Assembly (NCBI GenBank): GCA_003601795.1
Contig: PIXU01000047.1
Location: forward strand, 1 to 5,395
DNA length: 5,395 nt
Source of the DNA: Candidatus Methanophagales archaeon
GTDB lineage: Archaea; Halobacteriota; Syntropharchaeia; Alkanophagales; Methanospirareceae
Direction of reading: 5' to 3'
Shown one piece after another: positions 1 through 5,395 of the stretch (within the stretch, counting starts at the first letter, position 1; the number at the start of each line of letters is the position of its first letter). A program made the translations under genes and the position numbers. The notes beneath the pieces are model-generated. The model had not been told where the DNA came from, ran no database searches, and saw only the letters and a program-made list of their open reading frames with translations.

Positions 1-143
1 TACGGGCTTACGATGAGGTCATATTGGTGGATGAGCACGATAATCTACTTGCCACGGGAAAAGCTATGCTATCGGGAGAAGAGATGAAAAAGTTCGAGCA
101 CGGTGTAGCAGTAAAAGTGAGATATGGCGCCTCACAGGGCTAA
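1..143 (+). CDS. C-terminal fragment of a PUA-domain protein, probably archaeosine TGT or ArcS-like
   Basis: Partial gene: 46 complete codons from position 3 to a TAA at 141-143; the 5' part lies outside the window. The fragment reads EVILVDEHDNLLATGKAML, then SGEEM, then GVAVKVRYG before the stop. This is the pattern of the last strands of a PUA RNA-binding domain: a hydrophobic strand, an acidic turn, an 'LLA.GKA.LSGEEM' segment and a closing 'GVAVKVR' strand. In archaea this ending is typical of tRNA-guanine(15) transglycosylase (TgtA) and its paralogue archaeosine synthase (ArcS). Both act on G15 of the tRNA D-loop to install archaeosine, with the PUA domain binding the tRNA acceptor end. 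The catalytic domain is not visible, so I cannot choose between these two or exclude another PUA protein. A tRNA gene lies nearby, but this adds little. The PUA call is fairly sure; the TGT/ArcS identity is inference. Confidence 0.65.
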   Translation, partial: RAYDEVILVDEHDNLLATGKAMLSGEEMKKFEHGVAVKVRYGASQG

Positions 144-160
144 GCTTATAGTTTAATAAC
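144..160 (+). promoter_or_regulatory. Possible archaeal TATA-like (box A) element upstream of pncC
   Basis: The short gap after the PUA gene contains an AT-rich stretch, CTTATAGTTTAATAA, starting at 145. A TATA box here would place transcription start at roughly 172-185, upstream of the ATG at 216 and near the alternative TTG at 177. No BRE was clearly recognised. The pncC gene could equally be read through from the gene before it, so this is a weak call. Confidence 0.25.
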
Positions 161-215
161 AAACCATGGTATTTCTTTGGTAAAGCTTTTTGTAGTAGAT
201 AACAAGGAAAAGGGA

Positions 216-737
216 ATGAAGGAGAAGATGGAGAAAGAGGAGGAAAAAATTCCGATAGAAGGAGCAATCGGGGACGAGCTAAGAAAGGGCGGGCTGAGCC
301 TCTGTACCGCAGAATCTTGCACGGGTGGACTGCTATCGCATAGAATAACAAATGTCTCGGGCAGTTCAGACTATTATAAAGGCGGCATCGTGGCCTATTC
401 AAATGAGGTAAAGCAAAAAATCCTACACGTTGCTGAGAAGACCCTGAAAGAAAAAGGCGCAGTGAGTGCAGCGTGCGCACGTGAGATGTCGAGCGGAGTA
501 AGAAATCTGCTGGATGCCGATATCGGGATTGCAACCACGGGCATTGCTGGACCCACCGGGGGAACGCCGGACAAACCTGTTGGATTAGTTTATATAGCAT
601 TGGCAACAAAAGAATATGTCTACCATGAGAAGCATATCTTCCAGGGAGATAGGGGAGAGAACAAACGCGAAGCGGTAGACGCTGCACTTGAGATGTTAAA
701 AGCATCTCTAAAAAGGGCTCGTAGCTCAGAAAGGTAG
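216..737 (+). CDS. pncC: CinA C-terminal domain protein, PncC-type nicotinamide-nucleotide amidohydrolase family
   Basis: Encodes 173 residues from the ATG at 216. The family hydrolyses the amide of nicotinamide mononucleotide to nicotinate mononucleotide plus ammonia, a salvage step feeding NAD synthesis in the cytoplasm. Visible motifs, numbered from this start: TAESCTGG at 31-38, with the Ser regarded as the family nucleophile; KGGIVAYSNEVK at 55-66; GAVSAACAREM at 81-91; TTGIAGPTGGTPDKPVG at 107-123; and a final helix after DRGENKREAV (145-154). Only the C-terminal CinA domain is present; the N-terminal MoCF/COG1058 domain of long CinA proteins is absent. Length is close to single-domain homologues apart from a charged N-terminal stretch. 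I prefer ATG 216 because AAGGA lies 7 nt upstream. The frame stays open to a TTG at 177 with no ribosome site, and an ATG at 228 follows an AAGGAG only 3 nt away. The last six residues and the stop are encoded inside the tRNA-Lys gene. The domain is certain; enzyme activity in this archaeon is inferred. Confidence 0.88.
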   Translation: MKEKMEKEEEKIPIEGAIGDELRKGGLSLCTAESCTGGLLSHRITNVSGSSDYYKGGIVAYSNEVKQKILHVAEKTLKEKGAVSAACAREMSSGVRNLLDADIGIATTGIAGPTGGTPDKPVGLVYIALATKEYVYHEKHIFQGDRGENKREAVDAALEMLKASLKRARSSER

Positions 738-788
738 AGCAGCGGGCTTTTAACCCGTCGGTCGCGGGTTCAAATCCCGTCGAGCCCG
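715..788 (+). tRNA. tRNA-Lys, anticodon UUU
   Basis: A complete cloverleaf folds by eye. The acceptor stem pairs 715-721 with 781-787, seven Watson-Crick pairs. The D stem pairs 724-727 with 737-740 and has a normal D-loop (A14, G15, G18G19, A21). The anticodon stem pairs 742-746 with 754-758 around the loop CTTTTAA, giving anticodon TTT at 749-751 and thus lysine (AAA/AAG codons). The variable loop has five bases (759-763). The T stem pairs 764-768 with 776-780 around TTCAAAT. The discriminator is G788, as usual for archaeal tRNA-Lys. No intron is present and CCA is not encoded (GTTA follows). The 5' 23 bases overlap the end of the pncC gene on the same strand. I see no convincing box A at the expected distance upstream and no T-rich terminator just downstream, so its transcription unit is unclear. 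Confidence 0.97.
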
Positions 789-832
789 TTAGTACAGTAC
801 CGAAACAAACAAAAAAACAGAAAGTAAATTAT

Positions 833-923
833 AGACACGGATTAACGCAGATTAACACAGATGATAAGAATCAGCATGGTTAAACTAAAATAAATCTGCG
901 TAAATCAGTGTAAATCTGTGTCT
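833..923 (+). repeat. Imperfect inverted repeat with arms built of 10-nt units
   Basis: The left arm at 833-862 and right arm at 894-923 are inverted copies, 30 nt each, matching at 24 of 30 positions. Two of the six mismatches would be G-U pairs in RNA, so a transcript could form a long stem with a 31-nt loop (863-893). Each arm is also a tandem array with an exact 10-nt period. On the right the units are AAATCTGCGT (892-901), AAATCAGTGT (902-911) and AAATCTGTGT (912-921). On the left they are ACACGGATTA (835-844), ACGCAGATTA (845-854) and ACACAGATGA (855-864). No coding frame covers it. It could be a dispersed MITE- or REP-like repeat, a hairpin in the rpoH leader, or tandem protein sites one helical turn apart. 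I cannot choose between these from one copy. The structure is seen directly; any function is inference. Confidence 0.85.
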
Positions 924-930
924 TAAATAG
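922..930 (+). promoter_or_regulatory. Candidate TATA box for the rpoH-rpoB-rpoA1 operon
   Basis: CTTAAATAG, overlapping the last two bases of the inverted repeat, resembles an archaeal box A. Its centre is about 28 nt before the rpoH ATG, so transcription from it would start within a few bases of the start codon and give a nearly leaderless mRNA. Two other AT-rich candidates exist: AAATTATAG at 827-833, which would give a leader of about 100 nt containing part of the hairpin, and TTATACACTATATAC at 938-952, which would start inside rpoH and is unlikely. The choice among these is not settled by sequence. Confidence 0.35.
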
Positions 931-938
931 AAGGAGGT
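931..938 (+). promoter_or_regulatory. Strong Shine-Dalgarno-like sequence at unusual distance from rpoH
   Basis: AAGGAGGT is a near-perfect complement to the 3' end of archaeal 16S rRNA, but it ends 15 nt before the rpoH ATG at 954, whereas 5-9 nt is usual. No ATG, GTG or TTG in frame lies between them. It may work with a stretched spacing, or may not be in the mRNA at all if transcription starts from the TATA candidate at 922-930. Confidence 0.5.
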
Positions 939-953
939 TATACACTATATACA

Positions 954-1196
954 ATGAAGAAGGAAAAAGTTTCCATACTCGAACATGAATTAGTACCCAA
1001 GCACGAGATAATGGGGGCAGAAGAGATAAAAGAGCTTTTGGATAAATATAAAATAAAAAGGGAACAATTGCCTAAGATAAAATTATCTGACCCTGTGATA
1101 AAGGAGATAAAAGCAGATGTGGGTGATGTAGTGAAAATAAGGAGGCAAAGCAGAACAGCGGGAAAGGCATTATTTTACCGACTGGTCATAGAATAG
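954..1196 (+). CDS. rpoH: DNA-directed RNA polymerase subunit H (RpoH/Rpb5 C-terminal domain family)
   Basis: Encodes 80 residues, normal for archaeal subunit H (about 75-85), which corresponds to the C-terminal assembly domain of eukaryotic Rpb5. It binds the largest-subunit part of the polymerase at the lower jaw and helps assembly. Family signatures: HELVPKHEI at 11-19, a helix (23-33), QLPKI at 38-42, SDPV at 45-48, GDVVKI at 57-62, and the closing TAG (68-70) followed by YRLVIE at the extreme C-terminus. The ATG at 954 gives the expected short N-terminus before LVPKHE, and no better start exists. The gene is first in the conserved archaeal order H-B-A1 and its TAG lies 8 nt before the rpoB ATG, so the genes are cotranscribed. 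It directly follows the inverted repeat, which may therefore lie in its promoter or leader. Confidence 0.97.
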   Translation: MKKEKVSILEHELVPKHEIMGAEEIKELLDKYKIKREQLPKIKLSDPVIKEIKADVGDVVKIRRQSRTAGKALFYRLVIE

Positions 1197-1204
1197 AATA
1201 AAAT

Positions 1205-4200
1205 ATGATAGACCGTAGTGTTATTTCAAAAGCATACCTGAAGGGTGGGAAAATAGCACAGCATCAGCTCGATTCTTTTAATTATTTCCTCGAGCACGGC
1301 ATGCAAAAAATAGTAAATGAGCAGCCGTATGTAGAAACCTCCATCTCGGATGAAGATGAAAAAGGAAGGTATAAAGTGGGTGTAAGACTCGGTAAAATAA
1401 CGGTGGGCAATCCAAAGACAATCGAAGCAGATGGTTCTTATGAATCAATTTTCCCTGCACAGGCGAGATTAAGGAATTTGCACTATTCCGCCCCCATATA
1501 TCTGGGAATGCAGTTGGTAAAGAAATACGAAAGCAGTGAGGCAGAGGCAACAGCGGAAACAGAGATAGAAGCAGAAGGCGAGGAGGAGAAAATCGAGATT
1601 GGTACCCTCCCCATTATGCTGAAATCAAAAAGATGCAACCTTTACGGGCTTTCCGAGCAGGAGTTGATTGATAACGGCGAAGACCCTCTTGACCCCGGAG
1701 GCTATTTCATCCTGAATGGTTCTGAGCACGTAATAATCACGCTGGAAGACCTCGCACCAAATAGGATATTTGTAAATTTCGAGGAGAAATACGGGATTAA
1801 AAGCGCCGTTTCTAAGGTGTTTTCTCTTAAACAGGGATTCCGTGTGCCCACACGTGTGGAGATAAGTAAGAAAGGCATGCTTGAGGTCTCTTTTCCCGCT
1901 GTCGGTCGGAAGATAGAGTTCGTTATGCTTATGCGAGCGTTGGGACTCGAAAGTGATGATGAGATATTAAGAGCCGTCTCCGATGACCCACAAATACGTA
2001 AATACATCCGTGATGATAACATAGAAGAGAGCGTGATACATACAAAAGAGGAAGCAATAGATAAGCTGGGTCGTAAAGTCGCATCCACGCAGGCAAAGGA
2101 GTACCGGGAGAGGCGCATTAATTATATCTTCGACCGTTATTTCCTCCCTCACCTTGACACGTGGATAGCGAAGGCGCATTTCATAGGACGAATGGCAGAA
2201 GCATGTTATGAACTTTCTCTGGGTATGAGGGACGAAGATGATAAAGACCACTATGCAAATAAACGACTGAAACTCGCAGGCGACCTGATGGAAGACCTCT
2301 TCAGGGTCTCGTTCACAAGGCTGGTACGCGATATGCGGTATCAACTGGAACGTGCGAATATGCGAAACCGCGAACTGAAAATCAGCACTGCTATTCGGAC
2401 GGACGTGCTCACTGAACGAATACGGCATGCATTGTCAACCGGGAATTGGGTAGGTGGCAGAGGAGGTGTCTCTCAATTGCTGGAAAGGAGCAATTACATA
2501 GCTACGTTGAGCCATCTGAGACGGATAATTTCGCCCCTAACAAGGGCGCAGCCTCACTTCGAAGCGCGTGATTTACATCCTACACAATGGGGGAAAATCT
2601 GTCCAACGGAGACGCCGGAAGGTCCCAATTGCGGTTTGGTGAAGAATTTCTCGCAGATGGTTGAATTATCCGTGGGTGAAGACCACAAGAACTTCAAAAA
2701 TACGTTATTTGAACTCGGGGTTATCCCCCCTGCTCACTCTTTACAAATAAGCGCGGAAAACCGAACTCGTGTATTCGTGAATGGCGACTTCATTGGATTC
2801 TCGACCGAGCCTGATACATTCGTGGATGCCGTAAGAAAGAAGAGAAGAAGGGGAGAACTATCATCTCAAGTGAACATCGCCTATTATGGGGATAGAAAAG
2901 ACATAATAATAAATTCTGATAGGGGAAGGGCAAGAAGACCGGTTATAATAGTGGAAAATGGAATTCCTCTGGTTACCGAATCGCACATCGAGAAACTGAG
3001 AACAGGCGATATGGACTTCGATGGATTGGTAAAGGCAGGAGTAATCGAGTATTTAGACGCAGAGGAGGAGGAGAATGCACTGATAGCACTAAACGAGGAG
3101 GATTTAACAAACGCAAATGGAGGGGATGAGTACACGTATACGCATCTGGAAATAGACCCCTCTTTGATTTTGGGCATCGTTGCAGGGTTAATTCCGTATC
3201 CTGACCATAATTCGTCACCGCGTAACACAATGGGCTGTGCGATGTTGAAGCAATCTTTAGGGCTTCCAACGGCAAACTATAAATCCCGTGCTGACACACG
3301 GGTACACCTTTTGCACTCTCCGCAGAATCCGATAGTAAAAACAAGGACTGCAGACCTTATTTCACATGATAGAAGACCGGCAGGGCAGAACTTTGTCGTT
3401 GCCGTTTTAAGCTATGCTGGGTATAATATGGAAGACGCATTGGTCTTTAACCGCGCTGCAATAAACCGCGGATTGGGAAGAAGCCATTTCTTCAGATGCT
3501 ACGAAGGTGAAGAGCGACGGTATCCCGGCGGAGAGGTGGATAGATTTGAGATACCTGATATGGAGATTGGAGGCGTGAGGAGCCATGAAGCGTATAGCCA
3601 GCTTGATGAGGATGGGATAATAAATTCGGAAACGGAAGTGGCACCAAACGATGTATTAATAGGGAAGACAAGCCCACCAAGGTTTTTAGAGGAAAGCACG
3701 GAACTTCTAAGTCCTTTGGAAAGAAGAGATACTTCCATTTGTACTCGCTCTAACGAGCAGGGGACAGTAGATTCGGTTGTGCTTATGGAATCGAGCAGCA
3801 GCAGACGTTTATCTAAACTCAGTGTTCGAGACCAGAAGATACCGGAGGTAGGTGATAAATTCGCATCCCGGCACGGTCAGAAGGGCGTAATCGGACTGAT
3901 TGTGCCGCCGGAGGATATGCCATTTACGGAAGGGGGAATCATTCCTGATATGATACTAAACCCTCATGCCATTCCATCGAGGATGACGGTGGGGCACGTG
4001 CTGGAGATGATAGGCGGGAAAGTGGGCGCATTAGAAGGGAGAGTCATAGATGGAACCGCTTTTACCGGTGAGCCCGAGGAAGACTTAAGAAACGCGCTTA
4101 AGCGTGCGGGGTTTTCACCTGCTGGTACGGAAGTGATGTATAATGGAACAACCGGGGAGAAAATAAAAGCCGATGTCTTTATCGGCGTTGTGTATTATCA

Positions 4201-4588
4201 AAAGCTATACCACCTGGTATCGGCAAAGATGCATGCGCGTGCAAGGGGACCCGTGCAGATATTAACAAGGCAACCCACAGAGGGAAAAGCAAGAGAAGGC
4301 GGGCTTCGTTTCGGCGAGATGGAAAGGGACGTACTGATAGGCTATGGAGCTGCGATTTCACTGAAGGACAGATTATTGGATGAATCTGACCGCGTTGTTG
4401 AACTGGTCTGTGGACATTGTGGTATGATTGCATCGAAGGACCAGAAAACAGGGTCCGCATATTGTCCAAACTGTGGTGCGGACACTGACATATACCCTGT
4501 AGAGATGAGTTATGCATTCAAGCTTCTGCTGGATGAGATGAAAGTGCTGTGTATCGCACCGAGACTGGAACTAGAGGAGACGGTCTGA
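1205..4588 (+). CDS. rpoB: DNA-directed RNA polymerase subunit B, full-length (unsplit)
   Basis: Encodes 1127 residues, the second-largest subunit of archaeal RNA polymerase (Rpb2/beta homologue), which forms one side of the active-centre cleft. Family regions in order: protrusion starting with HQLDSFNYFLEHG (20-32); a lobe at about 170-345; the fork around NWVGGRGGVSQLLERSNY (414-431) and DLHPTQWGK...TETPEGPNCGLVKN (456-481); the hybrid-binding region from about 660, with GYNMEDALVFN (739-749; E743/D744 match the acidic active-site pair of Rpb2) and GDKFASRHGQKG (883-894; two conserved Lys near the RNA 3' end); MHARARGPVQ and TRQPTEGK (1009-1028); then anchor/clamp with a zinc site C1069, C1072, C1087, C1090. 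A Glu/Ala-rich acidic linker occupies about 110-130. Many euryarchaea split this subunit into B'' and B'; here the frame is continuous. No Shine-Dalgarno precedes the ATG, so translation is probably coupled to rpoH, 8 nt upstream. The stop is 6 nt before rpoA1. Confidence 0.98.
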   Translation: MIDRSVISKAYLKGGKIAQHQLDSFNYFLEHGMQKIVNEQPYVETSISDEDEKGRYKVGVRLGKITVGNPKTIEADGSYESIFPAQARLRNLHYSAPIYLGMQLVKKYESSEAEATAETEIEAEGEEEKIEIGTLPIMLKSKRCNLYGLSEQELIDNGEDPLDPGGYFILNGSEHVIITLEDLAPNRIFVNFEEKYGIKSAVSKVFSLKQGFRVPTRVEISKKGMLEVSFPAVGRKIEFVMLMRALGLESDDEILRAVSDDPQIRKYIRDDNIEESVIHTKEEAIDKLGRKVASTQAKEYRERRINYIFDRYFLPHLDTWIAKAHFIGRMAEACYELSLGMRDEDDKDHYANKRLKLAGDLMEDLFRVSFTRLVRDMRYQLERANMRNRELKISTAIRTDVLTERIRHALSTGNWVGGRGGVSQLLERSNYIATLSHLRRIISPLTRAQPHFEARDLHPTQWGKICPTETPEGPNCGLVKNFSQMVELSVGEDHKNFKNTLFELGVIPPAHSLQISAENRTRVFVNGDFIGFSTEPDTFVDAVRKKRRRGELSSQVNIAYYGDRKDIIINSDRGRARRPVIIVENGIPLVTESHIEKLRTGDMDFDGLVKAGVIEYLDAEEEENALIALNEEDLTNANGGDEYTYTHLEIDPSLILGIVAGLIPYPDHNSSPRNTMGCAMLKQSLGLPTANYKSRADTRVHLLHSPQNPIVKTRTADLISHDRRPAGQNFVVAVLSYAGYNMEDALVFNRAAINRGLGRSHFFRCYEGEERRYPGGEVDRFEIPDMEIGGVRSHEAYSQLDEDGIINSETEVAPNDVLIGKTSPPRFLEESTELLSPLERRDTSICTRSNEQGTVDSVVLMESSSSRRLSKLSVRDQKIPEVGDKFASRHGQKGVIGLIVPPEDMPFTEGGIIPDMILNPHAIPSRMTVGHVLEMIGGKVGALEGRVIDGTAFTGEPEEDLRNALKRAGFSPAGTEVMYNGTTGEKIKADVFIGVVYYQKLYHLVSAKMHARARGPVQILTRQPTEGKAREGGLRFGEMERDVLIGYGAAISLKDRLLDESDRVVELVCGHCGMIASKDQKTGSAYCPNCGADTDIYPVEMSYAFKLLLDEMKVLCIAPRLELEETV

Positions 4589-4594
4589 GCGAAA

Positions 4595-5395
4595 ATGAGA
4601 ACGAAAAGAATAAAAGGGATAAAATTCGGACTGCTATCGCCAAAGGAGATAAGGAAGATGAGCGCTTCGAAGATAATCACGGCTGATACCTATGGTGAAG
4701 ACGGTTTTCCAATAGAGATGGGGTTGGTGAACCAGCGGCTTGGAGTTATTGACCCCGGGTTGAGATGCAAAACCTGTGGTGGTCGAATGGGTGAATGCCC
4801 CGGTCATTTCGGGCACATCGAGCTTGCTGCACCCGTTATACACATAGGCTATGCAAAGTTGATTTATCGAATGCTAAGTGCGACATGCAGGGTGTGTGGC
4901 AGGGTTCTGCTGGAAGATGCGTATTTTCTGTTCTCCGTCTCTGATATGGCGTTAGAACATGACTTGAATCGAGAAATCATCTCGGCGAAATGGCACAAGG
5001 AATTTGGTGACAAAGGCTTCACGCTTTCGACTAACGCCAGCATCACAAAAAAGAAAAACGACGAATGGACAATAACCGATAAGGAACTATTTATTATCAG
5101 GAAAGAGGCAGGAAAACTAAACGTTTACGATGCGGGCGAAAAGGGGCGGTTTTTAAATGATATAGAACTGGGAAAAGGAAAACAACCCGGCGTTGGCGAA
5201 GCGGTGAAGCGTATGTTCAAAGAAGCAGCGAAACACACGGTATGCAGCCATTGTGGGGACCATTTATTCGATTTCGCCGCGGATGCGAGATTAGAGAATA
5301 GCTTAAACAAAGGAGAAGATGTTATTTCAAAAGAATTAAGGAGGAAGTTCGCTACTGAGGGGCATGCGCTCAGCAAAAATCCGTCCATTAAAAAA
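4595..5395 (+). CDS. rpoA1: DNA-directed RNA polymerase subunit A' (N-terminal part, cut by window end)
   Basis: The first 267 codons of the largest subunit (Rpb1/beta' N-terminal homologue). It begins with the clamp core: FGLLSPKEIRKMSASKIITA (11-30), DGFPI (36-40) and GVIDPGLRCKTCG (50-62). The first zinc site is C58, C61, C68 and H71 (CxxC-x6-CxxH, ending ECPGHFGHIEL). A second pair, C98/C101 (CRVCGR), is followed by another CxxC only at C217/C220 (VCSHCG). In archaeal A' proteins I know, the equivalent pairs are about 40-50 residues apart; here it is 115, implying an extra segment of roughly 65-75 residues at about 125-200. The frame stays open and uses the same kind of codons, so this is not a frameshift. 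The catalytic NADFDGD motif lies beyond the window. The ATG sits 6 nt after the rpoB stop; a GGAG inside the rpoB end (4576-4579) is 15 nt upstream, so coupled translation is likely. rpoA2 is expected downstream but not seen. Confidence 0.97.
   Translation, partial: MRTKRIKGIKFGLLSPKEIRKMSASKIITADTYGEDGFPIEMGLVNQRLGVIDPGLRCKTCGGRMGECPGHFGHIELAAPVIHIGYAKLIYRMLSATCRVCGRVLLEDAYFLFSVSDMALEHDLNREIISAKWHKEFGDKGFTLSTNASITKKKNDEWTITDKELFIIRKEAGKLNVYDAGEKGRFLNDIELGKGKQPGVGEAVKRMFKEAAKHTVCSHCGDHLFDFAADARLENSLNKGEDVISKELRRKFATEGHALSKNPSIKK

Noticed and set aside
64..705. Long open frame of 213 codons on the - strand opposite pncC
   Set aside because: It mirrors a gene with clear CinA family motifs, its translation has no recognisable motif and an odd Leu/Arg/Ser/Pro-rich composition, and no ribosome site or promoter supports it.
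804..818. A-rich run downstream of the tRNA as a terminator
   Set aside because: The run is A on the + strand, so it would be a T-tract only for transcription from the opposite strand, where no gene is seen ending.
715..832. tRNA-Lys as an integration site of a mobile element
   Set aside because: There is no integrase and no repeated copy of the tRNA 3' end in the window, and core polymerase genes follow directly downstream.
835..921. CRISPR array from the 10-nt repeats
   Set aside because: Units are 10 nt and directly adjacent without spacers, and the two halves are inverted; a CRISPR array needs longer direct repeats separated by unique spacers.
833..923. Rho-independent-type terminator after the tRNA
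   Set aside because: The arms are AT-rich and imperfect with a 31-nt loop, and no T-run follows on the + strand; the next bases are the rpoH start signals.
1205..4588. Intein or frameshift within rpoB
   Set aside because: The frame is continuous, total length is normal for an unsplit archaeal B subunit, and conserved blocks follow in order without a large insertion or splice-type motifs.
1278..5388. Several - strand open frames of 60-153 codons opposite rpoB and rpoA1
   Set aside because: They lie entirely within strongly conserved polymerase genes and look like reading-frame shadows; none shows a domain, membrane pattern or start signal.

Overview
This window is chromosomal DNA of an archaeon. 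The main evidence is the gene order rpoH - rpoB - rpoA1, which is the archaeal and eukaryote-like RNA polymerase operon. Supporting evidence is a tRNA-Lys gene with no encoded CCA and a protein fragment ending in a PUA domain of the archaeosine-modification type. The start of RpoA1 (KIITADTY...GFPI, GVIDPGLRCKTCG) reads to me most like the euryarchaeal class II methanogen side (Methanomicrobia, Syntrophoarchaeia, ANME-1-like). This placement rests on memory of family sequences and is only an inference. Base composition looks moderate, slightly AT-rich.

Layout, all on the + strand. (1) 1-143: the C-terminal end of a PUA-domain protein, probably an archaeosine tRNA-guanine transglycosylase or archaeosine synthase. 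(2) about 216-737: a stand-alone CinA C-terminal domain protein (PncC-type NMN amidohydrolase family). (3) 715-788: tRNA-Lys(UUU), whose first 23 bases are also the last codons and the stop codon of the preceding gene. (4) 789-953: an intergenic region with a large imperfect inverted repeat, each arm made of three 10-nt units, followed by the start signals of rpoH. (5) 954-1196: rpoH. (6) 1205-4588: a full-length, unsplit rpoB. (7) 4595-5395: the first 267 codons of rpoA1, cut by the window edge.

The three polymerase genes are 6-8 nt apart and clearly form one transcription unit. They encode subunits of the single archaeal RNA polymerase: H (assembly, near A''), B (second-largest, with half of the active site) and A' (largest, with the catalytic Asp triad, which lies beyond this window). 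The upstream genes concern tRNA modification, pyridine-nucleotide salvage and a tRNA; they are neighbours rather than evident functional partners of the polymerase.

I see no defence system, mobile element with a transposase, CRISPR array or clearly new system. The features most worth a second look are the 10-nt-periodic inverted repeat in front of rpoH, the pncC/tRNA overlap, a large extra segment in the zinc-binding part of RpoA1, and the unsplit RpoB.
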